This document shows positions 56,703 through 64,000 of a DNA stretch of 64,000 nucleotides, piece after piece. Position numbers and translations under genes: made by a program. The first letter of the stretch is position 1; each line of letters begins with the position of its first letter. The notes under the pieces were generated by a model. It ran no database searches. It saw only the letters and a program-made list of their open reading frames with translations, and had not been told where the DNA came from. Source of the stretch: Corynebacterium pseudotuberculosis (lineage in GTDB: Bacteria > Actinomycetota > Actinomycetes > Mycobacteriales > Mycobacteriaceae); assembly GCF_002155265.1 (NCBI RefSeq), contig NZ_CP021251.1, forward strand, positions 1 through 64,000, written 5' to 3'.

Positions 56703-57586
56703 GAGTCTGCACCTAGTCGACCGACCGGACGACCTTGCTTATCCACGACAACCCGTGAGCCACCGATGACCGTGGTGTGCAAGTCTCTATCTGACCGATG
56801 GGTGCCCATGAACTGGGCGACAAAATCATTGGCTGGTTGTGCGAAAATTTCCGTGGGCGTTCCAACTTGGGCAATCTTTCCGCCTTTTTCTAGCACCACG
56901 ATGTTATCGCCTAAGAGGAAGGCCTCATCGACATCATGGGTCACCACCACCACGGTTTTATGCAGGCGGGCCTGTAACTCAATGAGTTGTTGCTGTAGTG
57001 CGCGCCGCACGATCGGGTCGACCGCACCAAAAGGCTCATCCATCAACAGAATGTCTGGGTCTGCGGCAAGTGCGCGGGCGACGCCAACGCGCTGCTGCTG
57101 TCCGCCGGAAAGCTCACCGGGATAGCGGTTTTCAAAGCTGGGGTCGAGCTCTACTGTTTCTAGGGCCAGCCGGGCGCGTCGGATAGCTTCCTCTTTGGGC
57201 TCGCGGTTAAGCAGGGGAACCGTTGTCACATTATCCAGCACCTTGCGGTGAGGGAGGAGGCCGCCGCTTTGAATGACGTACCCGATGGATCTGCGAAGCT
57301 CTACGGGATCGACATCGGCCACGTTTCGGCCGCGCACGTGAACCTCTCCAGACGTGGGTTCAACCATTCGGTTAATCATTCTCAGGAGCGTGGTTTTGCC
57401 GCAGCCGGAGGAACCAACAAAAACGGTGGTTTGATTTTCTGGAATAACAAGGTTGAAGTTGTTCACAGCATTTTCTGTTGGCGTTTGCTTTTCAGATGCT
57501 GTGCCTGCTGGCATCTTATTTTTCTTGTCACCTTTTTCTTTGCGGGGGTTAGCGTAGCTCTTGCTGACGTCGATAAATTCGATCAT
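56699..57586 (-). CDS. Osmoprotectant ABC transporter ATP-binding protein
   Basis: A 295-residue ATPase of the OpuCA/ProV group: Walker A GSSGCGKTTLLRMINR near residue 58, signature LSGGQQQRVGVARAL, Walker B ILLMDEPFGAVDP. An unusual Lys/Glu-rich insert occupies about residues 14-36 before the first strand. The C-terminal CBS pair of full-length OpuCA is missing, so ionic-strength sensing by that route is lost or replaced. Confidence 0.87.
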   Translation of the reverse strand: MIEFIDVSKSYANPRKEKGDKKNKMPAGTASEKQTPTENAVNNFNLVIPENQTTVFVGSSGCGKTTLLRMINRMVEPTSGEVHVRGRNVADVDPVELRRSIGYVIQSGGLLPHRKVLDNVTTVPLLNREPKEEAIRRARLALETVELDPSFENRYPGELSGGQQQRVGVARALAADPDILLMDEPFGAVDPIVRRALQQQLIELQARLHKTVVVVTHDVDEAFLLGDNIVVLEKGGKIAQVGTPTEIFAQPANDFVAQFMGTHRSDRDLHTTVIGGSRVVVDKQGRPVGRLGADS

Positions 57587-57942
57587 TGATTGCTGCTTCC
57601 GTTGGCTTTATGCCGCTTGGTGACGTGAAATGGATAATGTCTGCTTAAGGATTATATGAATATTTACTGTGTTATACGATAATTCCCTGTTCTAGCTATT
57701 AAAAAGTGGAGTGTGGAATCTGGTGGTTTGGCTATAAGCGTGACCTATAGAGGGTTCTATGGGGCCATCATACTGATTTAGCTCCGAGCGGTCCGGGAGC
57801 AGCCGAACTTTGGTTGGCTAAGTGCTTTGACGCGCTCGGTGACTTTGTACACTCGGTATTTCAATGCTGCTGCTCTTTGTGTCAGCGTAAAAGTAACCCC
57901 CTGCCGATCCGCGTAATTTTGCAGTCGAAGCAGGGGGAGAAA
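57587..57942. other. Intergenic region upstream of the OpuC-like operon
   Basis: A 356-base gap holding the operon promoter (AT-rich block near 57640-57705) and a small hairpin GCTCC...GGAGC near 57781-57800. Its right end carries an imperfect dyad with GCAGGGGG at 57932-57939, probably the terminator of the small gene at 57943. I see no ORF worth naming. Confidence 0.4.
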
Positions 57943-58110
57943 TTACTTTTCGTCTAATTTCTTCTTTACGGCCTCTTGGACCTGGTCGACTTTGTCTGCA
58001 AACTTGCCGTCGGTTTTCTCGTCGACAAGATCGCCAACTTTTTCTACCGCATCCTTTACCTTGTCGGCGTTTTGATCTAGCAGTTCTTTAGCCTTGTTGA
58101 GGATGTCCAT
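57943..58110 (-). CDS. Small MT0933/Rv0909-type antitoxin-like protein
   Basis: A 55-residue, highly charged, all-helical protein (MDILNKAKELLDQNADKVKD ... KVDQVQEAVKKKLDEK). The start is ATG 58110 after a perfect AAGGAG; the open frame runs 11 codons further back without support. It matches the family labelled MT0933 antitoxin. No toxin gene is adjacent, and such proteins are abundant small stress proteins in corynebacteria, so the antitoxin label is doubtful. Confidence 0.72.
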   Translation of the reverse strand: MDILNKAKELLDQNADKVKDAVEKVGDLVDEKTDGKFADKVDQVQEAVKKKLDEK

Positions 58111-58186
58111 GAGATTCTCCTTGCGTTGAGGGGCAGTTATCACATTTAAGGGTAATACAACCTGTGCATATGAGGGCGGGATTAGA

Positions 58187-59512
58187 TCATGAGTGTTCTA
58201 GGAAGCGGGTTACAAGTCGGTGATAGCCGGCAACGGTGAGTTCCAAATCTTCTAGGTAAAGAAACTCATCATGGGAGTGAAGTTGCGCGTGCGCGTGTCC
58301 CAACGTGCGCTGTTTGGCGTGTACTGCAAAGCCATAGCCCACGCCGCCTGCGCGCCGGGCAAAGCGCAGGTCAGAGCCGCCGGGTGCGATCATGGGGACC
58401 ACGGTGGACTCGGGGAAGAATTCCAGCAGCGTATCTCTCATAGCGTTATAGAGTGGCGAGTCTGTGGGGGAGATAGTGGCCTCTTCGCTGATGAGGTGTT
58501 CGATGGTGACCTCGGGTGCTAAATCGGCTAGGGCTTGGTTGAGTAGCTGGTCAACGTATTCGTCCGACTGTCCAGGGAGGGTTCGAATGTCCATTTCTAG
58601 CCATGCGTGGCTGGGTAGAACGTTGATGGCTTGGCCGGCGCGGAGGACTGTTTGGGCGATGGTGAGGTGTGAGATGGCATGGCCAAATGCTGCGAGTTCG
58701 CCGAGGGATTTGTAGGAATCGGGGTGGCCGTCGAGAAGCTTGCGCTCTGTGTCTGGGTCAAAGCGGAACGCGCGTACAAAGCCGTGCCATGTGTCGTCGC
58801 TGCGCACTGATGGTTGGATACTAGCTATACGACGCGCCACCTCGCCGATCTTTGCAATGGCGCTGTCCTTTTGGAATGGCGCCGAACCATGGCCGGCGTC
58901 GCCATGGACGTGGAGCCTGCGTTGCGCAGCGCCCTTTTCGCCGATGTAGACGATCACGGAGTCGGAACCATCTGCGCCTGGAAGGTGAGAGCCACCGGTC
59001 TCCGACACGCAGTTTTTCCAACTGAACGCGTCCGGGTGGTGTTCGCGGAGCCACTGAGCTCCTAAACCGCCACGAGCCTCTTCATCTGCGATGCCTACAA
59101 AGTAAAGGGTGCCGTGATTGGATTTTTTCCGTGCTACTTCGCGGGTCACGGCTGCCATTGTCGCGGTGATAAAGAGCATGTCTACGGTGCCGCGGCCGTA
59201 CATTTTCCCATCTTCTATGAGTGCCTCAAAGGGTGGCTTGGTCCATTTCTTCTCATCCACGGGCACCACATCTGTGTGCCCTAGCAGCGTAAGCGGCTCG
59301 GCGGTGGGGTCGTTGCCGGGGACCGTAACCACGATGGTTACACGTCCTGGGTGAGACTCGTAGCGGTCGATGGTGACGGCCTCGCCGGCAAAGAATTCCT
59401 CTAGAGTGTCGGCATTTCGGACTTCTTGTCCTGAATCGGGGGTGAGGTCGTTGACGCAGGCGTTCTGCACCATGCGGGTGAGCAATGAAAGCGTGTCCGA
59501 GTAGAGCGTCAT
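58187..59512 (-). CDS. M20-family metallopeptidase
   Basis: A 441-residue zinc-dependent peptidase/deacylase of the M20 (ArgE/DapE/CPG2) family. Metal-site motifs are GHTDVVPVD and GRGTVDM, the catalytic Glu pair is in GIADEEARGG, and the dimerisation lid follows. The open frame reaches 59689; I prefer ATG 59512 (MTLYSDTLSLLTRMV) because the upstream 59 codons do not look like the family, but ATG 59524 is also possible. The likely substrates are small peptides or acyl-amino acids. Confidence 0.85.
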   Translation of the reverse strand: MTLYSDTLSLLTRMVQNACVNDLTPDSGQEVRNADTLEEFFAGEAVTIDRYESHPGRVTIVVTVPGNDPTAEPLTLLGHTDVVPVDEKKWTKPPFEALIEDGKMYGRGTVDMLFITATMAAVTREVARKKSNHGTLYFVGIADEEARGGLGAQWLREHHPDAFSWKNCVSETGGSHLPGADGSDSVIVYIGEKGAAQRRLHVHGDAGHGSAPFQKDSAIAKIGEVARRIASIQPSVRSDDTWHGFVRAFRFDPDTERKLLDGHPDSYKSLGELAAFGHAISHLTIAQTVLRAGQAINVLPSHAWLEMDIRTLPGQSDEYVDQLLNQALADLAPEVTIEHLISEEATISPTDSPLYNAMRDTLLEFFPESTVVPMIAPGGSDLRFARRAGGVGYGFAVHAKQRTLGHAHAQLHSHDEFLYLEDLELTVAGYHRLVTRFLEHS

Positions 59513-59618
59513 GTGCCCCAGCATATGCTGATCCGGGGGTAAAAGGGGTGAATTAGGGGGCTCGTGGATGAAATCTGCGTGGAAATTTAAACAGTGTTCA
59601 GGAGATGGGGCTAGGATT

Positions 59619-59635
59619 CTTGAACGTTGATCAAG
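59619..59635. promoter_or_regulatory. Possible BioQ-type operator upstream of bioB
   Basis: CTTGA-N7-TCAAG, containing TGAACGTTGATCA, lies 93-109 bases before bioB. Corynebacterial BioQ sites have the form TGAAC-N3-GTTAC, so one arm fits and the other only partly. Low confidence. Confidence 0.35.
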
Positions 59636-59727
59636 TGATGTGCGTTGGCTTCTTACCACCACATCTCGCACGACGATGAATGCACGCACACAGCGCTCGC
59701 GGGTGCTGACGCTGAGGAGGAAACCCC

Positions 59728-60723
59728 ATGACTGACATTCTGGAACTTGCCCGGACCAAGGTTCTTGAGGAAGGCAACGGCCTGAATAAGGACGAGGTCC
59801 TCCAAGTGCTCACACTAGAAGAAGACAGAATCCCTGAACTCCTTGCGCTCGCACACGAGGTGCGCCTCAAGTGGTGTGGGGAAGAAGTCGAGGTAGAAGG
59901 CATTATCTCCCTGAAGACGGGTGGTTGCCCTGAAGACTGCCACTTCTGCTCCCAGTCCGGCCTTTTTGAGTCCCCCGTTCGTTCCGCATGGCTCGATATC
60001 GCGGGGCTTGTGGAAGCCGCAAAACAAACACAGAAGTCTGGTGCCACCGAATTTTGCATTGTTGCTGCGGTAAAAGGCCCGGACGAGCGCCTTATGAGCC
60101 AGCTGGAAGAGGCAGTAGCTGCTATCAAATCTGAGGTGGATATTGAGGTGGCGGCGTCGATAGGCATCCTTACCCAGGAGCAAGTCGACCGGCTCAAGGC
60201 GGCGGGCGTGCACCGCTACAACCACAACCTAGAAACTGCGCGATCGTACTTTCCCAACGTTGTTACCACTCATTCATGGGAATCGCGCCGTGAAACTCTG
60301 CGCATGATCGGGGAGGCCGGCATGGAGGTCTGTTCCGGCGGCATCATCGGCATGGGTGAAACGCTGGAACAACGAGCAGAATTTGCCTGTGACCTGGCAG
60401 AGCTCAATCCCACTGAAGTCCCCATGAACTTCCTTGATCCGCGCCCGGGCACCCCATTTGCAGATCTGGACGTTATGGAAACCCCCGATGCATTGCGGGC
60501 AATTGGGGCATTCCGACTTGCGCTGCCCAAGACCATCCTCCGATTTGCCGGTGGGCGCGAGCTCACCCTGGGGGATCTGGGCACCGAACAAGGTTTGCTC
60601 GGCGGCATCAACGCGGTGATCGTGGGTAATTACCTGACCACGCTGGGCCGTCCAATGGAAGATGACCTGGATATGCTGGGCAAACTGCGTCTTCCCATTA
60701 AGGCCCTGAACGCGAGCGTCTAA
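59728..60723 (+). CDS. bioB: Biotin synthase
   Basis: A radical-SAM enzyme that inserts sulfur into dethiobiotin, the last step of biotin synthesis. The 331 residues contain the [4Fe-4S] motif CPEDCHFC (Cys67, Cys71, Cys74), then [12 protein letters not shown] and the C-terminal [17 protein letters not shown] with the Arg that helps bind the [2Fe-2S] cluster. A strong AGGAGG precedes ATG 59728. It is followed 5 bases later by bsaP, so the two form an operon. Confidence 0.97.
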   Translation: MTDILELARTKVLEEGNGLNKDEVLQVLTLEEDRIPELLALAHEVRLKWCGEEVEVEGIISLKTGGCPEDCHFCSQSGLFESPVRSAWLDIAGLVEAAKQTQKSGATEFCIVAAVKGPDERLMSQLEEAVAAIKSEVDIEVAASIGILTQEQVDRLKAAGVHRYNHNLETARSYFPNVVTTHSWESRRETLRMIGEAGMEVCSGGIIGMGETLEQRAEFACDLAELNPTEVPMNFLDPRPGTPFADLDVMETPDALRAIGAFRLALPKTILRFAGGRELTLGDLGTEQGLLGGINAVIVGNYLTTLGRPMEDDLDMLGKLRLPIKALNASV

Positions 60724-60728
60724 GTAAC

Positions 60729-60983
60729 ATGAAAACCACATCAACCGAGCTTATCCAGGTAATGCTTGCTAACGAGCCCCCGCTCTTTCACCCCAACACC
60801 GGACAAGAAATCGCTGCGGGAGAGACAATCAGGCTTTCTCCCTCGGCGCGCGCCGGGCTGGAAGCCCCGCGTTTTTGCCAGATCTGCGGGCGTCGCATGG
60901 TGGTGCAAGTGCGTCCCGACGGCTGGGAGGCAACCTGTTCGCGGCATGGCACGGTGGATTCCGTGTATCTGGGGCGGCGCTGA
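60729..60983 (+). CDS. bsaP: Biotin synthase auxiliary protein BsaP
   Basis: An 84-residue small protein with the pattern [20 protein letters not shown] and then EATCSRHG, three Cys and a His that could bind a metal or iron-sulfur cluster. It matches the small gene next to bioB in actinobacteria, reported as an auxiliary factor for BioB in mycobacteria and named BsaP. The spacing (5 bases after bioB) supports co-expression. Confidence 0.85.
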   Translation: MKTTSTELIQVMLANEPPLFHPNTGQEIAAGETIRLSPSARAGLEAPRFCQICGRRMVVQVRPDGWEATCSRHGTVDSVYLGRR

Positions 60984-61005
60984 AAACTGGGGATAGATTG
61001 GTGCT

Positions 61006-61437
61006 TCAGTAGCAGCTAAACGCGGGCGCTTGGGCGCGTTGTGCGGCGGTGGCCTGTGGATTGAGATCAGTGCACCAGCTTGGATATACCCGGAAACCAC
61101 GTTTGCCTGCGGAACACCCTGCGGTAATACCTAGGCGCTCAAGGTGTTCTGCAGTAAATGTAAAGACTCCCCGGTGCGTGCCCTGCTCCACAAACACCAG
61201 TAACCCGCCTTGTGCATTTTGCGTGCTAAACGGTGTGGTTTTCCCGGCTTTGTCCCGAGTCCAAAAAGCTACAAAAGCACCTTTCTTGGTCGGTGTGGTG
61301 CGCGCCGTACGTATATGCCATGTGGTCCCTGCAATTTCTGTGATCCCAGACTGGTAGTCACTATTTTGCGGCTCGGGAGTGACGCGGCAGTTCAGACCTT
61401 TGGCTGTTGCATATTGTTCAAAGCTTTTAAACGTCAT
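61006..61437 (-). CDS. MepB-family protein
   Basis: A 143-residue cytosolic protein of the MepB family (named after a gene beside the staphylococcal MepA efflux pump). The family pattern is SDYQSGITEIAGTTWHIRTA, KGAFVAFWTRD, then GGLLVFVEQGTHRGVFTF and a YPSWC end. The biochemical role is unknown. It lies between bsaP and the AMP nucleosidase gene on the opposite strand. Confidence 0.85.
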   Translation of the reverse strand: MTFKSFEQYATAKGLNCRVTPEPQNSDYQSGITEIAGTTWHIRTARTTPTKKGAFVAFWTRDKAGKTTPFSTQNAQGGLLVFVEQGTHRGVFTFTAEHLERLGITAGCSAGKRGFRVYPSWCTDLNPQATAAQRAQAPAFSCY

Positions 61438-61531
61438 GTACGGCTTTCTTTTTTTATGTCCTGCGTCCGGGCCCTGATACAGCTACTCTAGACAAAGAGA
61501 ATCCTTAGAAAAATCTAGAAAGTAAGGTGTA

Positions 61532-62947
61532 GTGGCAATGAAAAAAGGCGTGGGTGCGGACGTAGTACAACAGTTGGAGGAGATCTACGCGGCGTCGATA
61601 AGCCTTGCCAAGGAGATCCTAGAGACTGGCGAGTACGGGCGCTACTGCGATGTAGTTTATCCCAAGCTCATAGTGAAGATCCTTAGCTGGCACCCCGTTG
61701 ATCGCACCGAGCCTTTTGGTTATGTGGACGCTGCAGGATGCTACTCGGCGGTGCTCTCTAAGCCGGAGTTGATCCATGATTACCTTTGTGAACAGCTGGA
61801 ACGTCTCTGTGCAAATTATGAATGCGTGATTACCGTGGAACCTTCCACAGTGCGCATTCCACCGGAGTATATAGACGGAATAGAAGGCGTAACCGAGGCT
61901 CGTCGTGCAGGTGATGTAGCTGCCGAAATCCCACGACCTACCTTGGATGACGTTGATGATGCCATTATCGACGGCGAATGGGATGCCTTCCACGGCGAGG
62001 AAAAACCGCTCTTCCATTTCACCCCGCAGCGTTTTGATATTGCGTGTGCGCGCATCCAGCATTACACCGGAATTTCCCCAGCTAGCGTGCAAAAATACAT
62101 ACTTTTTACAAACTATTCCATGCATGCTCGGGAATTTGTGAACTTTGGGCTATGCGAGCTGTCGCGGGAAGGATCGCGTTACAGCGCATTGGTGCTTCCC
62201 GACGGCCACAAGATCACGCGCGACCAGGCGGAGCATATTGATCGGGAAAGCCTGAGCCTGGAATCCAGGTTCCAAATGCCGCGCTATGACCTAGTGGCGG
62301 AAGACGGAATGGGCATCACCATGATCAATATCGGTGTGGGACCGTCCAATGCCAAGACGATTACGGACTGCCTTGCTGTGCTTCGACCGGAAGCGTGGGT
62401 GATGATCGGGCATTGCGCTGGACTTGACGGCCGCATGCGGATCGGTGACCTTATTCTGGGGAACGCCTACCAGCGCGATGACCACCTCCTTGACGACCAT
62501 ATTCCTCTTGATCTGCCTATACCCGCAGTTCCAGAGGTTCAGCGTGCCCTGGAAGCGAGTGTTCGGGAGGTATATGGCGAGGATCTTTCCTTGATGCGTA
62601 CCGGCACCGTCCTCTCCACCGACGACCGCAACTGGGAATGGCACACCCCGCAAAAACTATGGAAACTACTCCGAGGCTCTACTGCAGCTGCCTGTGACAT
62701 GGAATCGGCAACGCTAGCGGCTAATGGATACCGCTATCGCATTCCTTATGGCACCTTGCTTTCCGTTTCTGACCTTCCGCTTCATGCCGTTCCTAAACTG
62801 CCGGCTGCAGCGCAAACCTTCTATGCAAATTCCAAGCAGGCGCATGTGATGTGTGCGGTACATGCCATGGAGCTTCTTGCTCTTACTCCGGAAAAACTGC
62901 GGACGAGGAAGTTACGCCGTACGATCGGGGAGGTGCCATTCAGATAA
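61532..62947 (+). CDS. amn: AMP nucleosidase
   Basis: It hydrolyses AMP to adenine and ribose 5-phosphate, controlling adenylate pools. The 471 residues comprise an N-terminal AMP-nucleosidase domain (about 1-170, with WHPVDRTEPFGYVDAAGCY) and a C-terminal nucleoside-phosphorylase-type domain (MINIGVGPSNAKTITDCLAV, MIGHCAGLDGRM, ACDMESATLAANGYRY). The first codon may be GTG 61532 or ATG 61538 two codons later; AAGGTG at 61523 fits the ATG. Confidence 0.93.
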   Translation: MAMKKGVGADVVQQLEEIYAASISLAKEILETGEYGRYCDVVYPKLIVKILSWHPVDRTEPFGYVDAAGCYSAVLSKPELIHDYLCEQLERLCANYECVITVEPSTVRIPPEYIDGIEGVTEARRAGDVAAEIPRPTLDDVDDAIIDGEWDAFHGEEKPLFHFTPQRFDIACARIQHYTGISPASVQKYILFTNYSMHAREFVNFGLCELSREGSRYSALVLPDGHKITRDQAEHIDRESLSLESRFQMPRYDLVAEDGMGITMINIGVGPSNAKTITDCLAVLRPEAWVMIGHCAGLDGRMRIGDLILGNAYQRDDHLLDDHIPLDLPIPAVPEVQRALEASVREVYGEDLSLMRTGTVLSTDDRNWEWHTPQKLWKLLRGSTAAACDMESATLAANGYRYRIPYGTLLSVSDLPLHAVPKLPAAAQTFYANSKQAHVMCAVHAMELLALTPEKLRTRKLRRTIGEVPFR

Positions 62948-63023
62948 CCTATTGAGTCAATAGGGGTAAAGATGGCCTGATGTAATTTGGCTCTGCAATC
63001 TGGCTCGAAGGGGCGTGTGATTC

Positions 63024-64000
63024 TTGCGAAAGCTAACAATGGCCATACTTTGCAGTACTGCATTGGCTCTGGGCGCATGCGGAAGTATGGGGAAAGCGGG
63101 CGGCCCGAGCAATGCGTTGTCTATAGAACAAACAACGCAGATAGACAGCGCAGACGGGATTGATGCCTCCAAACTGCTCTTTTCCTCTTCCCAAGCCGTT
63201 GTTATCGCCGGTGATTCTGTGGGGCAGAAGTGGGAGGGCGCGAAAGCAGCGGTGAAGCGGGGCGCGCCGCTGCTGGTGCGCACTGCCGATAACGCGTCGG
63301 CCATTGATTCGGAGATAAAGCGCCTCGGGGCTCAAGACGTTATTAAGATTGACGAGCCTCAGGCCCCGGACCCGGAAATTTCCGAGGCCAACATTGCCGA
63401 TAAAATCTCGCAGCTCACGCCCGAATCCCCGCTTTTTAACGGCGGCGCGTCCATCCTGGTCTCCGGGCACACCACGGCCGCTGATGTAGCCACCGCACGC
63501 GCGTCGGGGGCCAATGTGGAGTACCTGTCTTCGGGCGATGCGCGTGAAAGCTCTGCGCTATCCGCTGATCCCGACGCTCATGTGGTTGCCCTGGGTCCAA
63601 GTTTTGCCAACAAAGAACGCTTTAATCGCCAGGTAGAGATGATTAGCCATGGTGAGGTCCCCGGTGGCGGGCATCTCATTTTCCCCTCGCATCGCGTGGT
63701 AGCTCTCTACGGTCATCCTTCCGGCGGGGCGCTGGGAGTGCTTGGCGAGCAACCTGCTGAGGAAGCCGTAAACAGGGTGAATGATTTAGTGGGTAAGTAT
63801 CAGGCCATTGCACCGGAAGAGAGCATGATCCCCGCCTTTGAGATCATTGCTACCGTGGCGAGCTCGTCAGCAGGGCCGGATGGCAATTATTCCAATGAGG
63901 GGAACGTTGATGAGCTGCGCCCGTGGGTTGAAGCGATTGGTGATGCTGGAGGCATAGCGATTCTTGATCTACAACCTGGCAGCGCAAGCTTCCTTGAACA
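63024..64000 (+). CDS. Cell wall-binding repeat 2 family lipoprotein, cut by window end
   Basis: An open frame from TTG 63024 runs to the last base with no stop, so the gene is incomplete here (325 codons visible). The product starts MRKLTMAILCSTALALGACG, a clear lipoprotein signal with Cys19. An in-frame stop just upstream (63018) excludes an earlier start; ATG 63039 is the only alternative and would shorten the signal. The mature part has CW_binding_2-like units (AVVIAGDSVGQKWEGAKAAV, RGAPLLVRTADNASAIDSEI, KRLGAQDVIKID). It is likely attached to the cell envelope; the role is unknown. Confidence 0.8.
   Translation, partial: MRKLTMAILCSTALALGACGSMGKAGGPSNALSIEQTTQIDSADGIDASKLLFSSSQAVVIAGDSVGQKWEGAKAAVKRGAPLLVRTADNASAIDSEIKRLGAQDVIKIDEPQAPDPEISEANIADKISQLTPESPLFNGGASILVSGHTTAADVATARASGANVEYLSSGDARESSALSADPDAHVVALGPSFANKERFNRQVEMISHGEVPGGGHLIFPSHRVVALYGHPSGGALGVLGEQPAEEAVNRVNDLVGKYQAIAPEESMIPAFEIIATVASSSAGPDGNYSNEGNVDELRPWVEAIGDAGGIAILDLQPGSASFLE

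Overview
This window is the origin-proximal end of a Corynebacterium chromosome. Base 1 is the start codon of dnaA. The order dnaA-dnaN-recF-dciA-gyrB-gyrA, tRNA-Ile/tRNA-Ala, ppiA, then crgA-pknB-pknA-pbpA-rodA-pstP-fhaB-fhaA and tRNA-Leu is the classic actinobacterial layout. A sphingomyelinase-type phospholipase D exotoxin gene (pld) next to the fagABC/fagD iron-uptake genes points to the C. pseudotuberculosis / C. ulcerans group. I cannot separate those species from this sequence alone.

Layout. 1-12 kb: replication initiation and gyrase genes, with the dnaA-dnaN intergenic origin region and a small ribbon-helix-helix / Doc-like toxin-antitoxin pair whose toxin looks catalytically dead. 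12-20 kb: two tRNA clusters, a YwiC-like membrane protein, a secreted acidic protein, a complete CUT2-type sugar ABC operon, cyclophilin and a rhomboid protease. 19.8-20.2 kb: a gene-free stretch with seven perfect DnaA boxes, more than in the dnaA-dnaN gap. 20.3-29.1 kb: an island inserted between the rhomboid gene and crgA. It begins with gene debris (a frameshifted DUF5979 surface protein, a broken membrane protein, two orphan type I-E-like CRISPR repeats, a cas5e remnant, a small membrane protein broken at an 8-G tract), then an IS1249-type transposase, pld, and the DtxR-box-controlled fag iron locus. 29.2-39 kb: the crgA and Ser/Thr kinase/elongation/division cluster, all on the minus strand. 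39-50 kb: a CPBP protease, a PadR/DUF2812 pair with tandem palindromic operators, a FecCD-type metal/cofactor ABC operon, mgtE preceded by an unannotated leader ORF, a GH13 glucosidase, a histidine-rich protein duplicated internally, and an MFS exporter. 50-55 kb: gene debris, then an ECF sigma factor with an RskA-like anti-sigma, an MXKDX-repeat lipoprotein and a DipZ-like thiol oxidoreductase; this resembles the SigK regulon locus of mycobacteria. 55-64 kb: an OpuC-like operon without a binding protein, an M20 peptidase, bioB-bsaP, mepB, AMP nucleosidase and the 5' part of a cell-wall-binding lipoprotein cut by the window end.

The most interesting observations are: (i) the leader ORF upstream of mgtE, whose start and stop regions can pair with each other and whose N-terminal part is rich in Pro and Asp/Glu, suggesting Mg-sensing by translation; (ii) the dense DnaA-box cluster at 20 kb; (iii) the fossil type I-E CRISPR-Cas locus at the edge of the virulence island; (iv) the histidine-rich metal protein with two long inverted repeats in its promoter region.
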